A stretch of 64,000 bases of DNA from an uncultured Hyphomonas sp. GTDB lineage: Bacteria; Pseudomonadota; Alphaproteobacteria; Caulobacterales; Hyphomonadaceae. Below, one piece after another: positions 39,907 through 47,440 of this stretch. The notes beneath the pieces were generated by a model, which had not been told where the DNA came from, did no database searches, and was given only the letters and a program-made list of their open reading frames with translations. The stretch is from assembly GCF_963677035.1 (NCBI RefSeq), contig NZ_OY781472.1, positions 2,170,001 to 2,234,000 of the forward strand, read 5' to 3'. The first letter of the stretch is position 1, and every line of letters starts with the position of its first letter. Position numbers and translations under genes: made by a program.

Positions 39907-41435
39907 TCGACGCTATACTGAATGCTGCGCCAACCTGGGCGCTGACGCATGCCGCGCCGCTGCTGGTCATGGTGCCGCTGTTCCTGGCGCCGGTGCTGGC
40001 CCTGTTGCCGCCCGGGCGCATCGCATGGCTGATTTCGATCGCTGCAACGGCGACCAGTTTCCTGTTTGCCATCATCCTGCTCGGACTTGTGCAGACGTCT
40101 CCGGTTGGTGCGGTGTCCTACGAGGTGGGCAGCTGGCCGGTGCCCCTGGGGATCGAGCTTCGGGTAGATGCGCTGAATGCGATGATCCTGCTGATCGTCA
40201 CGACGATCGGTCTGCTCGCCTCGGTCTTTTCGTGGCCAACGGTCACGGCGGAAGTTCCGAAGGTAAAGCGTTCGCTGTTCTACTCGGCCTTCCTGGTCTG
40301 CTTTGCCGGTCTCAATGGTGTGGCGATTACGGGAGACGCGTTCAACCTGTTCGTCTTCCTCGAGATTTCCTCGATCTCCACCTATGTTCTGGTCGCGCTC
40401 GGATCGAGCCGGGACCGCCGGGCTCTGCCGGCCGCTTTCAACTATCTGATCATGGGGACGATCGGCGCCAGCTTCTACATTATCGGCATCGGCTTCCTCT
40501 ATGCGGCGACCGGTACGCTGAACATGTACCAGATCTCCACAATGCTGCCGGAACTAGCGGGACACCGCAGTGTTCAGGCTGGCTTTGCCTTTATCCTGGT
40601 TGGCCTCGGCCTGAAGGCGGCGATGTGGCCGCTGCACCAGTGGCTGCCGAATGCTTATTCTTACAGCCCCAGCTTCGTGACGATGTTCCTGTCGGCGACG
40701 GCGACAAAGGTCGCGCTCTATGCGCTGATCCGGTTCCTGTTCACCGTGTTCCGTCCGGACTACGGCTTCGAGATTTCCGCCTTCAGCGCGATCCTCATGC
40801 CGATGGGCATTGCCGCAATGGTTGTCTGCAGCTTCCAGGCGGTCTTCCAGACCGATGTCCGGCGTATCCTTGCCTATTCTTCGGTCGCGCAGGTGGGGTA
40901 CATGATCCTCGGCGTGTCCATCGGGACGACGGCTGGCCTGTCGGCTGGCCTGTTCCACCTGATTAACCATGCCATGATGAAGGGCGCCCTGTTCATGGCA
41001 GTCGCCGGTGTGGTTCTGACTTACCAGGGCACGACGATACGGGACTTTGCCGGACTTGGGCGGTCCGCTCCGTGGACCATGACGGCATTTGCCATTGCGG
41101 CTCTGTCTCTGATCGGCGTGCCGCTGACAGCCGGCTTCCAGTCCAAGCTCCAGCTCGGCTTCGCCCTGTTCGACCAGGGTCTGTGGTGGGCGGTCGCGCT
41201 CGTCGTGTTCTCGTCCTTCCTGGCGGTGATCTATATGGGCCGCGTTCTGGAGGCGGTGTTCTTCCAGGCCCCGGTCAATCCGCGTAAAGCGCGCAAAGAG
41301 GCACCTGTCCTCATGCTCGTCCCGCTGTGGATCCTGGCTCTGGCCAATTTGTATTTCGGCATCGCGGCGGACTTCCCGCTCAGCCTCGCGCGTAACGCGG
41401 CTGCCGCGGCCTTCGGTGTGGAGGCCTTCCGATGA
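39903..41435 (+). CDS. mrpD: Cation/H+ antiporter subunit D (NuoN/M-like)
   Basis: This 510-residue proton-conducting membrane transporter has about 14 TM helices. The TM5 Glu is in AFNLFVFLEISSISTYVLVALG (about 143-164), the TM7 Lys is in LGLKAAMWPLHQWLPNAYSYSPSFVTMFLSA, and the TM8 Lys is in TATKVALYALIRF. These are the charged residues of the Mrp/NuoLMN proton channel. It is translationally coupled to mrpC and the next subunit by ATGA overlaps. Confidence 0.94.
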   Translation: MIDAILNAAPTWALTHAAPLLVMVPLFLAPVLALLPPGRIAWLISIAATATSFLFAIILLGLVQTSPVGAVSYEVGSWPVPLGIELRVDALNAMILLIVTTIGLLASVFSWPTVTAEVPKVKRSLFYSAFLVCFAGLNGVAITGDAFNLFVFLEISSISTYVLVALGSSRDRRALPAAFNYLIMGTIGASFYIIGIGFLYAATGTLNMYQISTMLPELAGHRSVQAGFAFILVGLGLKAAMWPLHQWLPNAYSYSPSFVTMFLSATATKVALYALIRFLFTVFRPDYGFEISAFSAILMPMGIAAMVVCSFQAVFQTDVRRILAYSSVAQVGYMILGVSIGTTAGLSAGLFHLINHAMMKGALFMAVAGVVLTYQGTTIRDFAGLGRSAPWTMTAFAIAALSLIGVPLTAGFQSKLQLGFALFDQGLWWAVALVVFSSFLAVIYMGRVLEAVFFQAPVNPRKARKEAPVLMLVPLWILALANLYFGIAADFPLSLARNAAAAAFGVEAFR

Positions 41436-42940
41436 GCCCTGAGACCCTGATCCTCGCTGCGCTGGTCCTGCCGCTGCTGATCGCGGCTGGTATTGCCATC
41501 ATGGGCTGGTCGCCGAACCTGCGGGAAGGGGTGACCTTCATCGGCGCCGGCCTGCTGTTTGTCGTGATCATCCTGCTGACCATGCACGTCGCCGGCGGGG
41601 AACGCCCCGAACTGAACCTCGGCCAGGCGGCGCCAGGCCTTAGCATGGCGTTCAAGCTGGAACCGCTGGGCATGCTGTTCGCCCTCGTGGCCAGCGGCTT
41701 GTGGATCGTGAACTCTTTCTATTCCGTCGGCTACATGCGCGGGAACCGCGAGCGGAACCAGACGCGTTTCTATATCTGTTTTGCCATCGCCATTTTCGGC
41801 GCCCTGGGCGTCGCAATGTCGGCGAACCTGTTCACGCTGTTCGTTTTTTACGAAGTACTGACGCTGTCGACCTTCCCGCTGGTCACGCATAAGGGGGATG
41901 CTGCGGCGCGGCGCGGCGGACGCATCTACCTGTTGACCCTCATGGGCACCTCGATCGGCTTTCTGCTGCCGGCCGTGATGTGGACCTGGGTGCTGGCCGG
42001 GCATAGTCTCGATTTCGTTCCCGGTGGCCTGCTGGCAGGTGTGGACATCAGCCCGGTTGTCGCCAGCGCGCTGCTGATCCTGTTCGCATTCGGGGTCGGC
42101 AAGGCCGCCCTGATGCCGGTTCACTTCTGGCTGCCGAACGCCATGGTCGCGCCGACCCCCGTGTCAGCCCTTCTGCACGCGGTGGCGGTTGTGAAAGCCG
42201 GTGTGTTCACGATCATGAAGATCGCCATCTTCATTTTCGGGACGGACCTTCTGGAAGCGACGCCCGCGCGGGAGTTTGTGCTCTGGGTGGCCTGTTTCAC
42301 CATGGTGGTCGGTTCGCTGATCGCTTTGACAAAGGACAATCTCAAGGCGCGGCTTGCCTATTCGACGATTGCGCAGCTGTCCTATGTGGTCGCCGGCGCG
42401 ATGCTGGCCGATCCGGCCGGCTGGCTGGGCGGCAGCCTGCAGATCGCTGCGCACGCCGCGGGCAAGATGACGCTGTTCATGTGTGCGGGTGCGATCTACG
42501 TCGCCACGGGTCTGACCAATATTTCCGACATGCGCGGTCTTGGCCGCAAGATGCCGCTCGTCTTCATCGCCTTCATGATTGGCTCCATGTCGATCATCGG
42601 CCTGCCGCCCTTTGCCGGGGCCTGGCCGAAATATGAGCTGATGCAGGGCGCCATCGACCACGGCAATGTCTATCTGTCGCTGGTGCTGATCGTGTCGTCG
42701 CTGCTGAACATCGCCTACCTGCTGCCGATCCCGCTGCTGGCCCTGATGCCACCGCCCGGCACAAAGGAGCCAAAGCCGTTCAAACGTCCGGACGGGGCGC
42801 CGATGCCCACCGTGGTGGCGCCGCTGATCACCGCTACGCTGTGCATCATCCTGTTCTTCGCGGTCGGCCCCATTTCAGATTTCCTCGCCCCGTCTGTGGG
42901 GGATCGTGTCGAATATATCGCGGATGGAGGCCAGCCATGA
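41432..42940 (+). CDS. MrpA N-terminal-type/NuoL-like proton-conducting subunit
   Basis: This 502-residue protein with about 14 TM helices has the Glu in LFTLFVFYEVLTLSTFPLVTH (about 136-156) and the Lys in GVGKAALMPVHFWLPNAMVAPTPVSALLHAVAVVKAG (about 214-250). The MVAPTPVSALLH segment is the MrpA/NuoL form, distinct from the two other D-like subunits. With the MbhD/E protein it is likely the functional equivalent of MrpA in two parts. It shares ATGA overlaps on both sides. Confidence 0.9.
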   Translation: MSPETLILAALVLPLLIAAGIAIMGWSPNLREGVTFIGAGLLFVVIILLTMHVAGGERPELNLGQAAPGLSMAFKLEPLGMLFALVASGLWIVNSFYSVGYMRGNRERNQTRFYICFAIAIFGALGVAMSANLFTLFVFYEVLTLSTFPLVTHKGDAAARRGGRIYLLTLMGTSIGFLLPAVMWTWVLAGHSLDFVPGGLLAGVDISPVVASALLILFAFGVGKAALMPVHFWLPNAMVAPTPVSALLHAVAVVKAGVFTIMKIAIFIFGTDLLEATPAREFVLWVACFTMVVGSLIALTKDNLKARLAYSTIAQLSYVVAGAMLADPAGWLGGSLQIAAHAAGKMTLFMCAGAIYVATGLTNISDMRGLGRKMPLVFIAFMIGSMSIIGLPPFAGAWPKYELMQGAIDHGNVYLSLVLIVSSLLNIAYLLPIPLLALMPPPGTKEPKPFKRPDGAPMPTVVAPLITATLCIILFFAVGPISDFLAPSVGDRVEYIADGGQP

Positions 42941-43380
42941 GCGACCCGACCGAAAATGGCCGCGACGATTCCGGCCGCTTCATGAAGCGCGCAGCCGAGT
43001 CCGTGCACAAGTTGAACACACCATCGGACGAAGGGATTCACCCGCTGTCGCAGATCCTGTTTGGCTGGACGCACCGCAAGGGCATCGGCAACATCATCTT
43101 CTATGTGCTCCTGGTCCTGTCGGTGATCCTGCTGTCTGTCGATTTCTTCGTCCCGCGGCATGAGAGTCTGAAATTCGCAAACTATGTCGGCTTCTACGGC
43201 ATCTGGGGTTTCGTCTGTTTCGCCTTCGCCGTGATCATGGGCTGGCCGCTGGGCCACATGCTGCGCCGGGACGAGAACTATTATAACGACGCGGGCGGAC
43301 CGCCCGAGGGCGTCGATCCAGACGCGCCCATGGCAGATGATCTGCCGGCGCCGCACCACACTTCCGAGGGAGACGCGTAA
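42937..43380 (+). CDS. Two-TM protein of unknown function inside the Mrp operon
   Basis: I do not recognise this 147-residue protein. A polar N terminus (residues 1-50) precedes two TM segments (IGNIIFYVLLVLSVILLSVDFFV, about 55-77; YVGFYGIWGFVCFAFAVIMGW, about 88-108). A charged acidic tail with Pro and Gly follows. The phrase GFYGIWGFVCFAFAVIMGWPLG is its most distinctive part. It overlaps the upstream subunit by ATGA, and the downstream subunit starts at its stop (TAATG). That makes it very likely a real structural or assembly part of the complex (inference). Confidence 0.8.
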   Translation: MSDPTENGRDDSGRFMKRAAESVHKLNTPSDEGIHPLSQILFGWTHRKGIGNIIFYVLLVLSVILLSVDFFVPRHESLKFANYVGFYGIWGFVCFAFAVIMGWPLGHMLRRDENYYNDAGGPPEGVDPDAPMADDLPAPHHTSEGDA

Positions 43381-45140
43381 TGCCGACCATGCTGGCAAGT
43401 CTCAATCCCGGATGGGTCATGATCATCGCAGGTGTCGCGAGCCTGTTCATCACCATGCGCAGCGTGCGCCAGGTGGTGACCATTGCCGCGCCGCTGCTGG
43501 CGCTGATGCTGCTCGTGTTTGCACCGCAGAATACCGATCTTGTGACGACGCACGTTCTGGGCCTGAAAATGGTGCTCTACCGTGTCGACGCGCTGAACTT
43601 CATCTTCAGCCTCGCTTTCCTCATCGCTGCCATTCTGAACGGTATCTACGCCCTGCATTCGGATGACAGGATCCAGGACGGCGCGGCGCTGTTCTACGCC
43701 GGGGCGGCCGTTGCCGCCACGCTGGCAGGCGACCTGATGACCCTGTTCGTGTTCTGGGAACTGACGGCGGTCAGCTCGGTCTTCCTGATCCTGCGGGCGC
43801 GGACCCGGGCGGCTTACTATGCGGCCATGCGGTATCTGGGCGTTCAGGTCCTGTCCGGCGTGCTGTTGCTGAATGGCCTCGCTTATGTGCTGAAGTCGCG
43901 CGGGAACCTGTCGCTCGAAGCCTTTACCGATCTGTCTGATCCGGGCGTGCTGTTCATCTTCATCGCCTTCGGCATCAAGGCGGCTTTCCCGCTGCTGCAC
44001 AACTGGCTGCAGGATGCCTATCCGAAAGCCACCGTTGTCGGTTCGGTCGTGCTGTCGGTCTACACGACCAAGCTGGCCGTCTATGCGCTGGCCCGTATGT
44101 TCCCGGGGCAGGACCATCTGATCTGGATCGGTGCAACGATGACGGTCTTCCCGGTCTTCTTTGCCGTGATTGAGAACGATCTGCGCCGCGTGCTGTCCTA
44201 CTCGATCAACAACCAGGTCGGCTTCATGGTCTGTGGTGTCGGCGTCGGCACGCCGTTGGCGATCAATGGCGTCGCGGCACACGCCTTTGCGGATATCTTC
44301 TTCAAAGGCCTGTTGATGATGTCGATGGGCGCTGTGCTCTATCGGACAGGTACGGTGAAAGCCAGCCAGCTGGGCGGCCTGCACCGGTCCATGCCGTGGA
44401 CCACCGTGTTCTGCATTATCGGCGCGATGTCGATCTCGGCCTTCCCACTGTTCTCGGCCTTTGTGACCAAGTCGATGATCATCTCGGAAGTCGCAACGGC
44501 GGGCTATGCAGTGATCTTCCTGATGCTCATGTTTGCTTCGGCGGGTGTGCTGGAACACTCGGGCATCAAGATCCCGTATTACGCCTTCTTTGGCCACGAC
44601 AGCGGCCTGCGCGTGAAGGAAGCCCCGTTCAACATGCTGCTCGCCATGGGCATCGCGGCCTTCATCTCGATCTTCATCGGCCTGCCGTCCAGCTCGGACT
44701 GGTTCGGGCACCTGTGGCTGTACAATTTGCTGCCTTATCGTGAGGAGGCGATGGGCTATTCCCATCACCACCTGTTCTCGTTCGAGCACATTCTCACCAT
44801 GTTCCAGCTGCTCGCTCTGGCCATCTTCGCCTTTGTCCTGCTGAAGCGTGTTCACGCCTACCCGCCGGAGAAACGCGGTGTCATCCTCGACAGCGACTGG
44901 ACCTACCGCAAGGTGGGCTACAACCTGGTCAAATGGGCTGGCACGGTGTGGGGCAAGGCCGGACCGGCGATGACGGCGGCCTTCTTCCGGCTTACCCGCC
45001 GGGCCTATAACTGGATCGAAGCGGCCTTCAGCCCGCGGGGCGAACTGGCCCGGGGCGGCGTCCTGAATGGTGCCATGACGATCTGGACGGCGGCGCTGCT
45101 GGGCATCGTCCTGTTGTTGTCCTTTATGGCTGTCGGCTAG
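43380..45140 (+). CDS. Third NuoL/M/N-like proton-conducting antiporter subunit
   Basis: This 586-residue membrane protein has about 14-16 TM helices. The Glu is in LMTLFVFWELTAVSSVFLILRARTR (about 120-144), and a Lys is in AFGIKAAFPLLHNWLQDAYPKATVVGSVVLSVYTTKLAVYALARMF. An extra C-terminal part (about 480-586) has amphipathic and TM sequence (YNWIEAAFSPRGELARGGVL). It is a third antiporter-like subunit, more than the two of a standard Mrp complex. It is the last gene before a terminator hairpin. Confidence 0.9.
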   Translation: MPTMLASLNPGWVMIIAGVASLFITMRSVRQVVTIAAPLLALMLLVFAPQNTDLVTTHVLGLKMVLYRVDALNFIFSLAFLIAAILNGIYALHSDDRIQDGAALFYAGAAVAATLAGDLMTLFVFWELTAVSSVFLILRARTRAAYYAAMRYLGVQVLSGVLLLNGLAYVLKSRGNLSLEAFTDLSDPGVLFIFIAFGIKAAFPLLHNWLQDAYPKATVVGSVVLSVYTTKLAVYALARMFPGQDHLIWIGATMTVFPVFFAVIENDLRRVLSYSINNQVGFMVCGVGVGTPLAINGVAAHAFADIFFKGLLMMSMGAVLYRTGTVKASQLGGLHRSMPWTTVFCIIGAMSISAFPLFSAFVTKSMIISEVATAGYAVIFLMLMFASAGVLEHSGIKIPYYAFFGHDSGLRVKEAPFNMLLAMGIAAFISIFIGLPSSSDWFGHLWLYNLLPYREEAMGYSHHHLFSFEHILTMFQLLALAIFAFVLLKRVHAYPPEKRGVILDSDWTYRKVGYNLVKWAGTVWGKAGPAMTAAFFRLTRRAYNWIEAAFSPRGELARGGVLNGAMTIWTAALLGIVLLLSFMAVG

Positions 45141-45170
45141 ACAGACCTGCCCGAAACTTGGACATTCAAG

Positions 45171-45213
45171 CGGCCTCCGCCTCTTTGGTGGAGGCCGCGT
45201 TTGAAATTTTGAG
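45171..45213 (+). terminator. Intrinsic terminator after the Mrp operon
   Basis: GCGGCCTCC (45171-45179) and GGAGGCCGC (45191-45199) make a 9-bp GC stem with an 11-nt loop, followed by a T-rich stretch GTTTGAAATTTTGAG. It sits 30 bp after the last antiporter stop codon. Confidence 0.75.
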
Positions 45214-45277
45214 ATTTACGCTTTTCGGTTTCGTGCCAGATGCGAGCCGGTAACTGGGATGCAGGGGCAGGGGACAG

Positions 45278-45691
45278 GTGTCAGAGTCACATACGGGCGA
45301 GCAAGATCAGAAAAGTCTGGTCGGGTACGCCTCCAAAATCGTCGCTGCCTATGTCGGCAATAATACCGTCGTATCGGACGACTTGCCGGATCTGATCCGT
45401 CTCGTGCACGACACCTTGCTGGCGATTGCCGGGGGGGAGCCCGATGTGCTCCAGCTCAAACCTGCCGTGCCGGTTGCAAAATCTGTTTCAGACAATTTCC
45501 TGATCTGTCTGGAGGACGGCAAGAAATTCAAATCGCTGAAACGCCACCTGCGGACGTCCTATGACATGTCGCCGGAAGAGTACCGGGCGAAGTGGCAGCT
45601 GCCGGCTGACTATCCGATGGTGGCGCCGGGATATTCGCGCCAGCGTTCAAAGCTTGCCAAAAAGATGGGCCTGGGCCGCGCAGATAACTAA
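45278..45691 (+). CDS. MucR family transcriptional regulator
   Basis: This 137-residue regulator of the Ros/MucR family has the core CLEDGKKFKSLKRHLRTSYDM (about 79-99), then SPEEYRAKWQLPADYPMVAPGYSRQRSKLAKKMGLGR. The Ros zinc finger would need C2H2; here only one Cys and one His remain, as in the Caulobacter-type MucR proteins that act without the canonical finger. In Caulobacter, MucR1/2 repress cell-cycle genes together with SciP and CtrA. A GTG at 45278 has GGGGACAG upstream. It is a single gene between the Mrp terminator and the PAS gene. Confidence 0.93.
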   Translation: MSESHTGEQDQKSLVGYASKIVAAYVGNNTVVSDDLPDLIRLVHDTLLAIAGGEPDVLQLKPAVPVAKSVSDNFLICLEDGKKFKSLKRHLRTSYDMSPEEYRAKWQLPADYPMVAPGYSRQRSKLAKKMGLGRADN

Positions 45692-45803
45692 AGAACTCGG
45701 CAGCGAATACTTGTTGTTCCGGAAGCGAAATGAAATATTTTGGTAATCTTGGTTAACAAAACATCACAATAACTCTTGATTCGGACCCACAACTCGCGCG
45801 ATA

Positions 45804-45823
45804 GGTGATTCTATCGAATCACC
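45804..45823. promoter_or_regulatory. Palindrome with two GANTC sites in the PAS gene leader
   Basis: GGTGATTC (45804-45811), TATC and GAATCACC (45816-45823) form a perfect 8-bp inverted repeat. It contains GATTC at 45807-45811 and GAATC at 45816-45820; a third GATTC is at 45778-45782. GANTC is the target of the CcrM methylase in alphaproteobacteria. An alternative pairing, GATAG (45800-45804) with CTATC (45811-45815), is mutually exclusive with the main stem. It lies 16 bp before the PAS gene ATG. Confidence 0.6.
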
Positions 45824-45839
45824 ACGGGGGTGGCTGAAA

Positions 45840-46337
45840 ATGACCAAACCGAATGTTTTCAGAGGCGTAACGGCTGTCCAGCGCAGCCTTGTGGAATATT
45901 GGTGCCGTCTGGGCGAATCGAATGGCGTTCCCCGCCGAGAATCGGTTGACCCGGGACACCTGCGGTCCGTGCTGGCCAGCATTTCCATCGTAGAGTTCGA
46001 CGAATCGGGGGCCGGCCGCTTCCGAATCGCCGGATCCCGCCTGCGCGACCTGCTCGGTTTCGAAGCCCGCGGTCGCCGGATCGAAGACCTTGCCGGCACA
46101 GCTGCGGAGACCTACGCGCTGGGGCTGTCTGCCGCGATCGACCGGGCGATGCCGGTGGGCGGCGTGATCGAAACCGGTCACCGGCTGCATGCCTGGCTTC
46201 GCCTGCCGCTGACCGGGGCCGATGGCCGGATCAATCAGGTGCTGTGCCATGACGAGGAACTCCCCAGCCGCCACCTGCTGCTGACATCGCCGGGTGGGGC
46301 CGCTATCCACCAGAAATCGAACCGCCACGCCGCCTGA
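45840..46337 (+). CDS. PAS_5 domain-containing protein
   Basis: The 165-residue protein carries a single PAS-like domain of the alphaproteobacterial PAS_5 type: LVEYWCRLGESNGVPRRESVDPGHLRSVLASISIVEFDESGAGRFRIAGSRLRDLLG with G(R)-R-R-IEDLAG following. It has no output domain and no TM segments, so it may act as a small sensor or protein-binding module. The ATG at 45840 is preceded by GGGGGTGG. The palindromic leader with GANTC sites suggests cell-cycle-dependent expression (inference). Confidence 0.87.
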   Translation: MTKPNVFRGVTAVQRSLVEYWCRLGESNGVPRRESVDPGHLRSVLASISIVEFDESGAGRFRIAGSRLRDLLGFEARGRRIEDLAGTAAETYALGLSAAIDRAMPVGGVIETGHRLHAWLRLPLTGADGRINQVLCHDEELPSRHLLLTSPGGAAIHQKSNRHAA

Positions 46338-46365
46338 ATCCCTTGCCGCGCCTGGCCTGGCGTTG

Positions 46366-46440
46366 CGTGGATAGGAAAGTTATCCTACACTGCCTCATCT
46401 CGGGTAGTCTTCTGCCTGTTCCATATAGCAGGAGGATAAC
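46366..46440. promoter_or_regulatory. Three TTATCC-type (DnaA-box-like) motifs before the DnaA-like gene
   Basis: GTGGATA at 46367-46373 and GTTATCCT at 46379-46386 lie upstream, and AGGATAAC at 46433-46440 overlaps the ribosome binding site (AGGAGG 46430-46435). GTTATCCT and AGGATAAC are exact 8-bp inverted copies about 46 nt apart, so the leader RNA could fold and hide the start. The cores resemble the DnaA box TTATCCACA (6 to 7 of 9 positions). Whether the downstream protein or DnaA itself binds here is inference. Confidence 0.4.
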
Positions 46441-46806
46441 TTGTCGGATTTCGACCCCAGGAAAGATGAAGACCGCGCCTATCTCGCCGGCGCCCTGACC
46501 GCTTATGCGCTCGGGCTGAAACCGGAGGAGGTGCTGAGCGGCGGGCGCGGCTCTCCTGCAGAGGCTCGCGGCCGCCAGGTTGCAATGTATCTGTTACGCG
46601 CAAGCCTCGGCATGAGTCTCAGCCGGGTCGCAAAGGCATTCAGCCGCGACCGCTCAACCGTGTCCCATGCCTGCCACGTGATCGAAGACCTGCGTGACGA
46701 TCCGGATTTCGACATCTGGGTGGAGCAATTGTCCGTGGGCCTGTGCAGCGTGGCCGTTCTGGGTGGGACATCCTTTGAAGATGCGAGGGTGGCCTGTGCC
46801 GGGTAA
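46441..46806 (+). CDS. DnaA-domain-IV-like helix-turn-helix protein
   Basis: This 121-residue protein has at residues about 38-80 a helix pattern like DnaA domain IV: GRQVAMYLLRASLGMSLSRVAKAF followed by SRDRSTVSHACHVIEDL, which resembles the DnaA signature GRDHSTVxxA. No AAA+ domain is present, so it is a free-standing DNA-binding module and not an initiator. The TTG at 46441 has AGGAGG 5 bases upstream. It overlaps the DUF6456 gene by 11 bp, so the two proteins are probably made together. Its function is unknown; control of replication or transcription is inferred. Confidence 0.85.
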   Translation: MSDFDPRKDEDRAYLAGALTAYALGLKPEEVLSGGRGSPAEARGRQVAMYLLRASLGMSLSRVAKAFSRDRSTVSHACHVIEDLRDDPDFDIWVEQLSVGLCSVAVLGGTSFEDARVACAG

Positions 46807-47440
46807 GCGCGATCGCATCCTGTCGGGCTGGAGGGCTCGGCGCCTGTTGCGGGCAGGCGGCCTGATCGTGCGGGACGGCGCGGCGTTCCGGGTCCATCAG
46901 TGGGCAGACGAACGAAGCCGCCGCTGCGGCCGCCTGCCGGGCCATGTCGTGGCGCGCCTGAAGGCGGCTGGCCTGCTGGTTGCGTTCCGGGGCGATCCGG
47001 ACCGTCTGGTCCAGTCGGCCGATGTACCTGTGGAACTGCCAAGACCGGTTGCCGATCCGTTCAGTGCAAGCGGGACGCGCCCGGTCCGGGTGCTGGAACA
47101 CATTGCGGCGTCATCGCCTCTCGGGGTGCGATTGCGCGCAGCGGCTGGCCGCTTCCAGGCGGATTATCACTTAGCGGCATCTCCGGGCGGGTTGCGCACC
47201 GACGCCCCAAAGCAGCGGGCTGCGGCGTGCAACCGGTTGGCGTCCATCGAAAACGCGCTCGGCGCTGAGACGGCCGGCCTGGTCGAAGCGCTGGTGCTGG
47301 ACAGGTTCACCGTTTCGGCATTGCAGCACGAAACCGGGGCCGGGCTTGACCGAGCGGGGGATGCCCTGGCGCAACTCACCGAGGCCTATGGCTTGCGTCG
47401 TCCGGATCAGGAGGCAGGCAGAGCTTTCGCGTCGTCCTGA
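46796..47440 (+). CDS. DUF6456 domain-containing protein
   Basis: The 214-residue protein has an N-terminal basic, winged-helix-like part (RRLLRAGGLIVRDGAAFRVH) and the DUF6456 region at its C terminus (VRLRAAAGRFQADYHLAASPGGLRTDAPKQRAAACNRLASIENALG and LVEALVLDRFTVSALQ). The family is alphaproteobacterial and uncharacterised. The GTG at 46796 has GAGGG upstream and lies inside the end of the DnaA-like gene. Its end overlaps the convergent sufE gene by 34 bp. Confidence 0.85.
   Translation: MPGKRDRILSGWRARRLLRAGGLIVRDGAAFRVHQWADERSRRCGRLPGHVVARLKAAGLLVAFRGDPDRLVQSADVPVELPRPVADPFSASGTRPVRVLEHIAASSPLGVRLRAAAGRFQADYHLAASPGGLRTDAPKQRAAACNRLASIENALGAETAGLVEALVLDRFTVSALQHETGAGLDRAGDALAQLTEAYGLRRPDQEAGRAFASS

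Noticed and set aside
45753..45770. CtrA-type site between mucR and the PAS gene
   Set aside because: A single TTAAC is present, but no second half-site lies at the required distance.
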